Shown here: positions 1 to 6,642 of the stretch, one piece after another | Position numbering within the stretch: the first letter of the stretch is position 1 | Layout: each line of letters opens with the position of its first letter | DNA from: DASSBR01 sp035701285 | GTDB taxonomy: Bacteria > Pseudomonadota > Gammaproteobacteria > Natronospirales > DASSBR01 | Reading direction: 5' to 3' | NCBI GenBank assembly: GCA_035701285.1 | Contig: DASSNT010000070.1 | Location: 1-22,623, forward strand | DNA: 22,623 bases | The notes under the pieces: model-generated | What the model saw: the letters and a program-made list of their open reading frames with translations, nothing else | Databases searched by the model: none | What the model was told of the DNA's origin: nothing | Translations under genes and position numbers: made by a program

Positions 1-1313
1 ACGCTCAAGCCGCCGATAAACCCGCCCCAGACGGCGCGCGGGCCCAACTGCCAGTAGACGCCGATCAGCCAGGCGAGCGGGAAGCCCACGCACCAATACG
101 CCAGCACCGTCATCCACATCGGGATGTGAGTGTCCTTGTAACCACGCAGAACGCCCGCCGCCGAGACCTGCAGGCCGTCGGAGATCTGAAAGATCGCCGC
201 CATGCCGAGCAGGCCTACGGCGATGTCGCTCACCGGCGCATTATCGGTGTACCAGCCGGCGATGGCGCCCGGGAACAATGTCATTGCCAGCGCCGAAACC
301 GCCATGAAGGCCATGCACAGACCGATGCCCAGCCAGCCGATGCGGCGCGCGCCGGCGGCGTCGCCGCGCCCGCGCGCCTGGCCGACGCGCACGGTAATCG
401 CCATCGAGACGCCCAGCGGCACCATGAACATCGTGGCCGCGAAATTGACCGCGATCTGGTGCGCGGCCACGATCTGCGTTCCCAGCGTGCCCATGATCAG
501 CGCGATCGCCGCGAACAGGCTGACTTCCATGAACACGCTCACGCCGATCGGCAGACCGAGGCGCACCAGCACCGTGAGTGGGTCGCGCCGCGGCCAGTCG
601 AAATGGTTAAAAATGGCCAGCGGCCGATAGCGGCGCGACCGGAGGATGTAGACCAGCAGTATCGCGAACATGAACCAGATGACGATCGCGGTCGCCAGGC
701 CGCAGCCGTAAGCGCCGAGGCGCGGCAGGCCCCACGCGCCGTACATCAATGCGTAATCGGCAAGCACGTTCGCGGCCAGGCCGCCGACGGCGACGTACAG
801 CAGCGGCCGCGTGTGGCCGATGCCTTCGCTGGTAAAGCGCAGCACGAAAAACAGGCACATGCCGGGCAGGCCCCAGGCGATGCCGGTGAGATACGCCTGC
901 GCGGCCGGCACCACGGGCGCCGCCACGCCCAGCCAGATAAACGCCGGACCGGCCTCGCGCAGAAGCAGGAAGCCGAGCCAGCCGATAATCTGGCTCAGCC
1001 ACAAGGTCTGGCGCACTTCGCTGCCCACCGCCCGCTCGTCACCGGCGCCAACCAGGTGGGCGACGGTGGGGCTCAACGCCATCAGCAGGCCCATCGAAAA
1101 CAGCATCACCGGCACCCAGATCGTGCCGCCGACGGCGACCCCGGCGAGGGTTTCGGTGCTGAGCCGCCCGGCCATCAGCGTGTCGGTGAACTGCATGCCC
1201 TCGTTGGCGAGGTTCTGAATGATCAACGGCGCGGCAAGCGCCAGCAGCGCGCGCAGCTCGGTGCGCAGCGGCCGGACCTGATTGGCAACGGCGGGATTTA
1301 AGCGGGCGTCCAT
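1..1313 (-). CDS. MATE family multidrug efflux transporter, NorM-like (partial, C-terminus cut by window edge)
   Basis: Reading the minus strand from ATG at 1313 gives an uninterrupted frame of 437 codons to the window edge, starting MDARLNPAVANQ. It carries the MATE N-terminal pattern: LAAPLIIQNLANEG, then FTDTLMAGRLSTETLAGVAVG, then a helix ending near ALSPTVAHLVGAGDE. A second half repeats the pattern (GLPIGVSVFMEVSLFA, VAAHQIAVNFAATMFMVPLG). MATE pumps have 12 membrane helices in two pseudo-symmetric bundles and export cationic drugs against sodium or proton gradients across the inner membrane. NorM proteins are about 455 residues, so only a short C-terminal tail should be missing. The gene is divergent from the thiolase, with 99 bases between starts. 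No good Shine-Dalgarno precedes the ATG. The family is clear; the substrate and the exact norM identity are inference. Confidence 0.9.
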   Translation of the reverse strand, partial: MDARLNPAVANQVRPLRTELRALLALAAPLIIQNLANEGMQFTDTLMAGRLSTETLAGVAVGGTIWVPVMLFSMGLLMALSPTVAHLVGAGDERAVGSEVRQTLWLSQIIGWLGFLLLREAGPAFIWLGVAAPVVPAAQAYLTGIAWGLPGMCLFFVLRFTSEGIGHTRPLLYVAVGGLAANVLADYALMYGAWGLPRLGAYGCGLATAIVIWFMFAILLVYILRSRRYRPLAIFNHFDWPRRDPLTVLVRLGLPIGVSVFMEVSLFAAIALIMGTLGTQIVAAHQIAVNFAATMFMVPLGVSMAITVRVGQARGRGDAAGARRIGWLGIGLCMAFMAVSALAMTLFPGAIAGWYTDNAPVSDIAVGLLGMAAIFQISDGLQVSAAGVLRGYKDTHIPMWMTVLAYWCVGFPLAWLIGVYWQLGPRAVWGGFIGGLS

Positions 1314-1351
1314 GTATTCGAGTGAGCGCTATGGCATCATTTGAAGAAACG

Positions 1352-1388
1352 CCCGCCGGGGCGCAGCAAGAACAACGAGCCCGGCGGG
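1352..1388. repeat. Perfect 9-bp inverted repeat in the thiolase leader
   Basis: CCCGCCGGG at 1352-1360 is matched exactly by its reverse complement CCCGGCGGG at 1380-1388, with 19 bases between. It lies between the divergent MATE and thiolase starts, just upstream of the thiolase Shine-Dalgarno. It could be an operator or a leader hairpin. No U-run follows, so it is not a standard terminator. Confidence 0.5.
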
Positions 1389-1401
1389 ACCGACATCATA
1401 C

Positions 1402-1407
1402 AGGAGG
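1402..1407 (+). promoter_or_regulatory. Shine-Dalgarno AGGAGG that fixes the thiolase start
   Basis: A consensus AGGAGG ends five bases before ATG 1413. It makes this start far more likely than the in-frame upstream start at 1341, which would add 24 unconserved residues. Confidence 0.85.
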
Positions 1408-1412
1408 CTGCC

Positions 1413-2696
1413 ATGGCCGATAATCTGCCCCGCCGCGTCGCCATCATCGGCGGCCTGCGCATCCCGTTCTCGCGCGCCCGCACCCGCTATGCGGAGTGCA
1501 GTAACCAGGACATGATGACCGCGACGCTCAAATCGGTGGTCGACCGGTACAACCTCAAGGGCGAGCACATCGGCGACGTGGCGCTCGGCGCCGTGATCAA
1601 GAAAGCCAAGGACTGGAATCTGGCGCGCGAGTCGGTGCTGGGTTGCGGCCTCGCGCCCTCGACCCCGGGCTACGACCTGCAACGCGCCTGCGGCACGAGC
1701 CTGTCGGCGATCATCCAGATCGGCCACAAGATCGCGCTGGGCGAGATCGACTCCGGCATCGGGGGCGGCACCGACACCGTATCGGATGTGCCGATCGTGT
1801 ACAGCGACAAACTGCGCAAAATCATGCTCCGAAGCGCGCGCGCCAAAACCTTCGGCGACAAGCTCAAGCCATGGGCGGACCTGCGGCCCGGCGATTTCAA
1901 GCCGACGTTTCCCGGCGTGGTCGAGCCGCGAACCGGCTTGTCGATGGGTGAGCACTGCGAGCAGATGGCGAAGCGCTGGCGCGTGACGCAGCAGGAGCAG
2001 GACGAGCTGGCGCTGGCCAGCCACAAAAAAGCCGCGGCAGCCTGGGAAGAAGGCTTTTACAACGACCTGGTCGTGCCGTTCAACGGCGCCGAGCGCGACA
2101 ACAACATCCGCGCCGACACCAGCATGGAGAAACTCGGCAGCCTGAAGCCGGTGTTCGACCGCAGCCCGAGCGGCACGCTGACGGCCGGCAACAGCACCCC
2201 CCTGACCGACGGCGCGAGTGCCGTGCTGCTGGCCTCTGAAGACTGGGCGCGGCAGCATGGTTTCACGCCGCTCGCGTACCTGAGCTTCGGCGAAGTTGCC
2301 GCTGTCGACTATGTCACCGGCCACGAAGGGCTGTTGATGGGGCCGGCCTACGCGGTGCCGCGCCTGCTCGACCGGGCGGGGCTGACGCTGCAGGACTTCG
2401 ACTTCTACGAGATTCACGAGGCCTTCGCCGCGCAGGTGCTGTGCCTGTTCAAGGCTTGGGAGTCGGAAGAGTTCTGCCGCGAGCGCCTCGGCCGGGAACC
2501 GCTCGGCAGCATCGACCGTGACCGGCTGAACGTCAAGGGCGGCAGCGTCGCGATCGGCCACCCATTCGCCGCCACCGGCGCGCGCATCGTCGGCACGCTG
2601 GCCAAACTGCTGGCTGAAAAAGGCTCCGGCCGCGGGCTGATCTCGATCTGTACTGCCGGTGGCATGGGTGTCAGCGCGATCGTCGAACGGCCCTGA
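1413..2696 (+). CDS. Thiolase: acetyl-CoA C-acyltransferase, FadI-like
   Basis: The 427-residue product has the full thiolase signature. The nucleophilic cysteine is C93 in RACGTS, HEAFAAQ gives the conserved (N/H)EAFA loop, GHPFAATGAR gives H383, and CTAGGMG gives the second catalytic cysteine C413. Thiolases reversibly cleave 3-ketoacyl-CoA to acetyl-CoA plus a shortened acyl-CoA in fatty-acid beta-oxidation, or condense two acetyl-CoA. The length matches FadI (about 436) better than biosynthetic thiolases (about 390), suggesting a degradative enzyme. The usual partner, a hydratase/3-hydroxyacyl-CoA dehydrogenase of the FadJ/FadB type, is not next to it. The start is set by AGGAGG at 1402-1407. 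Family assignment is firm; chain-length preference cannot be read from the sequence. Confidence 0.92.
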   Translation: MADNLPRRVAIIGGLRIPFSRARTRYAECSNQDMMTATLKSVVDRYNLKGEHIGDVALGAVIKKAKDWNLARESVLGCGLAPSTPGYDLQRACGTSLSAIIQIGHKIALGEIDSGIGGGTDTVSDVPIVYSDKLRKIMLRSARAKTFGDKLKPWADLRPGDFKPTFPGVVEPRTGLSMGEHCEQMAKRWRVTQQEQDELALASHKKAAAAWEEGFYNDLVVPFNGAERDNNIRADTSMEKLGSLKPVFDRSPSGTLTAGNSTPLTDGASAVLLASEDWARQHGFTPLAYLSFGEVAAVDYVTGHEGLLMGPAYAVPRLLDRAGLTLQDFDFYEIHEAFAAQVLCLFKAWESEEFCRERLGREPLGSIDRDRLNVKGGSVAIGHPFAATGARIVGTLAKLLAEKGSGRGLISICTAGGMGVSAIVERP

Positions 2697-2706
2697 CGTT
2701 CCTGCT

Positions 2707-2729
2707 CCCCTCTCCCCTCGGGAGACGGG
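2707..2729 (+). repeat. Stem-loop downstream of the thiolase gene
   Basis: TCTCCC (2711-2716) pairs with GGGAGA (2720-2725) around a CTC loop. After one mismatch, three further pairs extend it (CCC 2707-2709, GGG 2727-2729). It sits 11 bases after the thiolase stop. It may stop or stabilise the transcript, but no T-run follows, so I do not call it an intrinsic terminator. Confidence 0.45.
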
Positions 2730-2809
2730 CTGCTGGATGCTGAACCTTGCCGATTGGTAAGGCTGTTTCACTGGCGCCGCGGCGCACGCGCTGATACCGT
2801 GGCGCCCCG

Positions 2810-3808
2810 ATGAACAGTCCGGAACCCGCTTCGTCGCCGCTGGGCGTGCTGCTGACCAATCTCGGCACGCCGGATGCGCCCACCGCGCCGGCGGTGCGGC
2901 GCTATTTGCGCGACTTCCTGTCCGACCCGCGCGTTGTCGACCTGCCGCGCGTCGCGTGGAACCCGGTTCTCTACGGCTTTATCCTGCCGCTTCGCCCGCG
3001 CCGCTCGGCAGCGGCCTACGCCAAAATCTGGCAGCCCGAAGGCTCGCCGCTGCTCGTACATTCGCTTGCCCAGCGCGACGCGTTGCAGGCGGCACTCGAC
3101 GCGCGGCTCGATGAGCCCGCCGTCGTCGCACTCGGCATGCGCTACGGCAAACCATCGATTGGGTCAGCGCTCGACGAGCTGCGCCGGAAAGGCTGTCGCC
3201 GGCTGGTCGTGCTGCCGCTCTACCCGCAGTTCTCGGCCACCACGACCGCCTCGACATTCGACGCCGTGGCACGCGCCTTCAGCGGCTGGCGGGACCTGCC
3301 GGCGTTCAGCTTCATCAACGACTATTACGACCGGCCGGACTACATTTCCGCCCTGGCGGCCAGCGTCCGCGAATTTCGCGCCGCCCACGGCAGCGGCGGA
3401 AAACTGCTGCTGTCGTTCCACGGCCTGCCGCAGCGCAATGTCGATGCCGGCGACCCGTACGAACGGCAATGCCGGGAAACCGGCGCGCGTCTTGCCGCTG
3501 CCCTCGGGCTCGGCGACAACGAATGGATGATTGCTTTTCAGTCGCGACTCGGCGCCGCCGCCTGGCTGAAGCCTTATACCGCCGATACCGTTCGCGAATG
3601 GGGCCGTGCGGGCATCAAAACCATCGATGTCATCTGCCCCGGTTTTCCGGCGGATTGCCTGGAAACGCTGGAGGAAATCGCGATCCGCAACGGCGAATAC
3701 TTCCGCGATGCCGGCGGCGATTCGCTGCGCTACATTCCCGCGCTGAACGCGCGCGACGACCATATCGCCGCGCTGGCAAATATGATCGAAAGTTATAATG
3801 TCCGATGA
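2810..3808 (+). CDS. hemH: Ferrochelatase (protoporphyrin/coproporphyrin ferrochelatase)
   Basis: The 332-residue protein is full length for bacterial HemH. The N-terminus has GVLLTNLGTPDAP. The active-site histidine is H204 in SFHGLP, followed by the family motif FQSRLG (244-248 region) and PGFPADCLETLEE (277-289), whose E285 matches the second catalytic acid. HemH inserts ferrous iron into the porphyrin ring at the last step of heme synthesis, at the cytoplasmic face of the inner membrane. There is no extra C-terminal domain. The ATG at 2810 has no clear Shine-Dalgarno, but no better start exists. The stop codon lies 11 bases inside the frame of the downstream cmoA if cmoA starts at 3798, so the two genes are probably co-transcribed. 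Confidence 0.96.
   Translation: MNSPEPASSPLGVLLTNLGTPDAPTAPAVRRYLRDFLSDPRVVDLPRVAWNPVLYGFILPLRPRRSAAAYAKIWQPEGSPLLVHSLAQRDALQAALDARLDEPAVVALGMRYGKPSIGSALDELRRKGCRRLVVLPLYPQFSATTTASTFDAVARAFSGWRDLPAFSFINDYYDRPDYISALAASVREFRAAHGSGGKLLLSFHGLPQRNVDAGDPYERQCRETGARLAAALGLGDNEWMIAFQSRLGAAAWLKPYTADTVREWGRAGIKTIDVICPGFPADCLETLEEIAIRNGEYFRDAGGDSLRYIPALNARDDHIAALANMIESYNVR
3794..3799 (+). promoter_or_regulatory. Possible -10 box (TATAAT) at the hemH/cmoA junction
   Basis: A perfect TATAAT overlaps the first candidate ATG (3798) of cmoA. No recognisable -35 lies 16-18 bases upstream. If it works, transcription would start near 3806 and translation would use ATG 3840 instead. Weak, from motif only. Confidence 0.25.
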
Positions 3809-4610
3809 TCGTTTTTTCACCCCAGCAAACAGCAAGCCCATGAAAGAATCCGACAAACCCGCCAACCCCTCGACCTCCGACAACGACGCCGCAGTCGATC
3901 GCGTGTTTGCGGAGGAACAGACGGCCAGCGATTTCGCTTTCGATAATCGCACTGCCGCGGTGTTCGACGACATGGTCAGCCGATCGGTGCCGTTTTACGA
4001 GGAAATGCAGCGGATGACGGCCGAACTGGCAGCCGACTTCGCGGTAAAGGGCACCAACCTGTTCGACCTCGGCTGCTCGACCGCGACGACGATGCTCTAT
4101 CTCGACCCGCTGCTCGACCAGAGCGTGCGTTTCGTCGGCGTCGACAACTCGAAGGAGATGCTCGACCGGGCTGCAGAGAAGCTCGAGGAAAAAAAGATCA
4201 AGAGGCCATACGAGCTGAAGCACGCCGATCTGCATCACGATACGGTGGTGGAAAATGCCTCGGTCGTCATCATGCTGCTGTCGCTGCAATTCATGCGGCC
4301 GCTGTACCGCGAGCGCGTCATGCGCCGCATTTACGACGGCATGATCGAGAACAGCGCGCTGATCCTGATCGAAAAGTTGACCGTGGGCGACAGCCTGATC
4401 AACCGGCTGTTCATCCGCCATTACTACGACCTGAAGCGCCGCCGCCATTATTCCGAGATGGAAATCTCGCAAAAGCGCGAGGCGCTGGAAAACGTGCTGA
4501 TTCCGTATCGCTACGAGGAAAACCGCGACCTGCTGCTGGACGCGGGCTTCCGCCACGTCGAGGCGTTCTTCCGCTGGTACAACTTCTGCGGCATGGTGGC
4601 GGTCAAGTGA
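3798..4610 (+). CDS. cmoA: Carboxy-S-adenosyl-L-methionine synthase (CmoA-type)
   Basis: The SAM-binding Rossmann motif is DLGCS (90-94), followed by GVDNS (114-118), NASVVIMLLSLQF (153-165) and YSEMEISQKR (218-227). The last strongly matches E. coli CmoA, where Arg199 in the same SQKR motif contacts the added carboxyl group; here it is R227. CmoA turns SAM and prephenate into carboxy-SAM, which CmoB uses to make cmo5U34 in tRNA. No cmoB is adjacent. From ATG 3798 the protein is 270 residues, with an N-tail longer than the E. coli protein (247). ATG 3840 would give 256 residues and is equally plausible; neither start has a strong Shine-Dalgarno. It overlaps hemH by 11 bases, and its stop overlaps the next ATG. 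Family is likely; activity is inferred. Confidence 0.85.
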   Translation: MSDDRFFTPANSKPMKESDKPANPSTSDNDAAVDRVFAEEQTASDFAFDNRTAAVFDDMVSRSVPFYEEMQRMTAELAADFAVKGTNLFDLGCSTATTMLYLDPLLDQSVRFVGVDNSKEMLDRAAEKLEEKKIKRPYELKHADLHHDTVVENASVVIMLLSLQFMRPLYRERVMRRIYDGMIENSALILIEKLTVGDSLINRLFIRHYYDLKRRRHYSEMEISQKREALENVLIPYRYEENRDLLLDAGFRHVEAFFRWYNFCGMVAVK

Positions 4611-5368
4611 TGGCCGTTTCCCAGGCGCCGCGCCACTCCGCGGCGCTGGTGCGCTGCGGCCAGGTGCTGTTCCGCTACCGCAATATCGTCTTTCCGCTGA
4701 TGCTGCTGATCCTGATGGTCACGCGCCGCCCGCACGCGGCCGCCGGCAGCGCCGCCGCCGATGTCTGGCTCGACGCGGCCGGTCTGTTCATCATCGCTGC
4801 CGGGCTCGTGCTGCGCGGCTGGGTAATCGGCCTCCAATACATCAAGCGCGGCGGTGCGAATAAAAAGGTGTATGCGGAAGGATTGGTGACCGGCGGCGTG
4901 TTCAGTTGCTCGCGCAACCCGCTGTACGTCGGCAACCTGATGCTGCTGGCCGGCCTCGTCGTCATCTTTAACGACGTGGTCGTGTACGTGGTGTCGATTC
5001 CGGTGGCGCTGTTTGCCTACCAGGCCATCGTCGCGGCGGAGGAAGATTTTCTGGGCGCCAAGTTCGGCCAGGCCTACGCCGACTATTGCGCCAACGTGAA
5101 CCGCTGGATGCCCAATCCGCGCTGCCTGCTCGCCGCCAGCCGCGGTCAGCAGTTCGACTGGCCGCGCGTCGTCGGCGCCGACTACAACACCGCCTGGACC
5201 TGGTTTACGGCGGCGCTCGCCGTGATGATGTACGAGCGCGTTGCCGCGCCGGCCTGGCAAGCCGTGGCGCCCGATCTGACCGCGCTTTGGGTCAGCCTGA
5301 TCGTGCTCTGCGCCGGCTACGTCGTGGCGTGGGTCTTGAAGAAAAAAGGCAAGCTCGGACGGCGCTGA
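4610..5368 (+). CDS. ICMT-like membrane methyltransferase family protein
   Basis: The 252-residue product has several hydrophobic segments (about 26-38, 52-70, 108-140, 196-212, 224-244). In the middle is the isoprenylcysteine carboxyl methyltransferase / phospholipid methyltransferase signature: SRNPLYVGN (101-109), then AAEED (142-146) and FGQAYADYCANVNRW (152-166). This fold binds SAM at the membrane face. The substrate cannot be read; bacteria lack prenylated Ras-type proteins, so a lipid, quinone or small thiol is more likely. The C-terminal 80 residues with two further helices extend beyond the minimal domain. The ATG overlaps the cmoA stop (TGATG), indicating translational coupling. 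A GTG directly before it is the other possible start. It converges on the chorismate mutase gene with 7 bases between. Confidence 0.8.
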   Translation: MAVSQAPRHSAALVRCGQVLFRYRNIVFPLMLLILMVTRRPHAAAGSAAADVWLDAAGLFIIAAGLVLRGWVIGLQYIKRGGANKKVYAEGLVTGGVFSCSRNPLYVGNLMLLAGLVVIFNDVVVYVVSIPVALFAYQAIVAAEEDFLGAKFGQAYADYCANVNRWMPNPRCLLAASRGQQFDWPRVVGADYNTAWTWFTAALAVMMYERVAAPAWQAVAPDLTALWVSLIVLCAGYVVAWVLKKKGKLGRR

Positions 5369-5375
5369 GCGCCTC

Positions 5376-5675
5376 TCAACTCCCGCTCATCCGCCGGTGC
5401 GACTCGTCGAGAATGCGACAGAAAATATCTTCTACGATATCCGGTGACAGACCCAGCTCTTCGGCACGTTTGCGCACGCCGGCGACGATCGCGTCTTCGC
5501 GCGACTGAATCCGCATCGGTATCTCCTCACCGCGCTTCACCGCCGCCACCTGGTCAACCAGCCGCGCCCGCTCGGCGAGCAATTCCAGCAGCGCCTCGTC
5601 GACCGCGTCGATCAGCTCCCGCAGATCATCCAGCCGGACGGGGGTGTCGGGTCGATCGGTTCGGGCTTGCATCAT
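5376..5675 (-). CDS. Chorismate mutase, AroQ class, stand-alone
   Basis: The 99-residue all-helical protein fits the monofunctional AroQ domain, which converts chorismate to prephenate for Phe/Tyr synthesis. Aligned by eye to the E. coli P-protein domain, it keeps the arginine of LRELID (Arg11), of LLAERARL (Arg28), the lysine of AAVKRG (Lys39) and the RE pair of QSRED (Arg51-Glu52). The position of Asp48 is Ile, and the Gln88 position near the C-terminus (DESHRRM) is Met rather than Gln or Glu. Start ATG is 5675; a second ATG follows directly, and an AAGG lies about 10 bases upstream. Prephenate is the co-substrate of CmoA, whose gene lies two genes away, but the strands differ. Domain call firm; activity less sure because of the missing Gln. 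Confidence 0.85.
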   Translation of the reverse strand: MMQARTDRPDTPVRLDDLRELIDAVDEALLELLAERARLVDQVAAVKRGEEIPMRIQSREDAIVAGVRKRAEELGLSPDIVEDIFCRILDESHRRMSGS

Positions 5676-5753
5676 CAACGGCCTTGAGCGGTGGGGAGAG
5701 CCGGTAAATTAGCCCCGGCAGGCGACGGATGCAAGGCACCGCAGGGCTGTCTG

Positions 5754-5759
5754 TATAAT
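5754..5759 (+). promoter_or_regulatory. Likely -10 box (TATAAT) of the TANGO2 gene
   Basis: A consensus TATAAT sits nine bases before ATG 5769, in the 93-base divergent gap from the chorismate mutase gene. The -35 region is poor. A start site about seven bases downstream would leave almost no 5' leader. Confidence 0.5.
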
Positions 5760-5768
5760 TCGTAACCT

Positions 5769-6542
5769 ATGTGCCTTATCGCCATCGCCTGGAAAACCGA
5801 CGCCGATTGGCCGCTGGTGCTCGTCGGCAACCGCGATGAATTCCATGCGCGGGCGACGGACCCGGCGAGTTTCTGGCGCGGCGCGCCCGACGTCATCGGC
5901 GGCCGCGACCTGGCGGCCGGCGGCTCCTGGCTCGGCGTCCGCGCCAACGGGCGCTTCGCGGCAGTGACCAATTACCGCGACCGGATTGATCCGCCGCCGG
6001 AAGCCCGCTCGCGGGGTCACCTGGTGGGCGATTTTCTGCGCGGCGAAATGGCGCCCGCCGTCTTCATGGCGGACGTCGCCGCCGAAGCCGACTGCTATGC
6101 AGGCTTCAACCTGTTCGTCGGCGACCGCGGCACGTTGATGTACTTCTCCAACCGCGGCGGTCAACCGCGTCAGCTCGCGCCCGGCCGCTACGCGCTCAGC
6201 AATGCCGCTCTCGATACACCATGGCCGAAGGTGCAACGGATGCGCGACGCATTCGCGCAGCAGCTTGACGAGCAACCGCCGCCGGATCCCGAAGCGCTGC
6301 TGGCGGTGCTGAACGATCGCACGCCGGCTCCGGACGCCGATCTGCCCGACACTGGTCTGCCGCGGGACCGGGAGCGACTGCTGTCGGCACCGTTCGTTGT
6401 CAGCCCGAGCTACGGGACGCGCGCATCGAGCGTGGTGATCGTGCGCGCCGACGGTCGAACGTCATTTACCGAACGCGGCTTTGACCCTTCGGGCGGGATA
6501 TTGGAGACTCGACAGTTCGTCTTTCGCGTGGATCCAATGTAG
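5769..6542 (+). CDS. TANGO2 / NRDE family protein
   Basis: The protein (257 residues) starts MCLIAIAW, with the conserved Cys2 of this Ntn-hydrolase-like family, followed by the name-giving NRDE (21-24) in VLVGNRDEFHARAT. Also typical are GGRDLAAGGSWLG (54-66 region) and the NYRD segment. Near the C-terminus come the conserved serine-rich TRASSVV and the late FTERGF. Human TANGO2 is implicated in heme and lipid handling. Bacterial members are poorly characterised, and one proposed role is moving heme. hemH is nearby but on a separate transcription unit, so no link is shown. No Shine-Dalgarno precedes the ATG, and a TATAAT nine bases upstream suggests leaderless translation. The stop codon TAG lies within the head of a REP-like sequence. 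Confidence 0.9.
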   Translation: MCLIAIAWKTDADWPLVLVGNRDEFHARATDPASFWRGAPDVIGGRDLAAGGSWLGVRANGRFAAVTNYRDRIDPPPEARSRGHLVGDFLRGEMAPAVFMADVAAEADCYAGFNLFVGDRGTLMYFSNRGGQPRQLAPGRYALSNAALDTPWPKVQRMRDAFAQQLDEQPPPDPEALLAVLNDRTPAPDADLPDTGLPRDRERLLSAPFVVSPSYGTRASSVVIVRADGRTSFTERGFDPSGGILETRQFVFRVDPM

Positions 6543-6577
6543 GCCGGCCTGCGTTGTCTTGAACGCAGGGCGCCGAC
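6536..6577 (+). repeat. REP-like remnant with stem-loop, overlapping the TANGO2 stop codon
   Basis: It begins AATGTAGGCCGGC (6536-6548), the same head as the intact REP copies near 15302. It then continues into a different hairpin: CCTGCGTT (6548-6555), loop of six, AACGCAGG (6562-6569). Three outer pairs are possible (GGC 6542-6544 with GCC 6572-6574). The head supplies the TAG stop of the upstream gene. It may act as a transcript-end hairpin, though no T-run follows. Membership of the repeat family rests on the 13-base head only. Confidence 0.45.
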
Positions 6578-6594
6578 AACGAAGCCTGCGCGTT

Positions 6595-6607
6595 TGGCAA
6601 TTTGCCA
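6595..6607. promoter_or_regulatory. Short palindrome upstream of the S9 peptidase
   Basis: TGGCAA and TTGCCA flank a single T, 35 bases before the peptidase ATG. It is a possible operator; chance cannot be excluded. Confidence 0.2.
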
Positions 6608-6642
6608 GCCCCAATTGAGACCACTGCAAATCGATAAGCAAC

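Noticed and set aside
126..1301. 391-codon plus-strand open frame
   Set aside because: Antisense to the MATE gene. Arg/His/Gln/Ala-rich composition with no recognisable motif, as expected from a GC-rich shadow frame.
1329..2771. 480-codon minus-strand frame
   Set aside because: Antisense to the thiolase gene, which has all catalytic motifs and a consensus Shine-Dalgarno.
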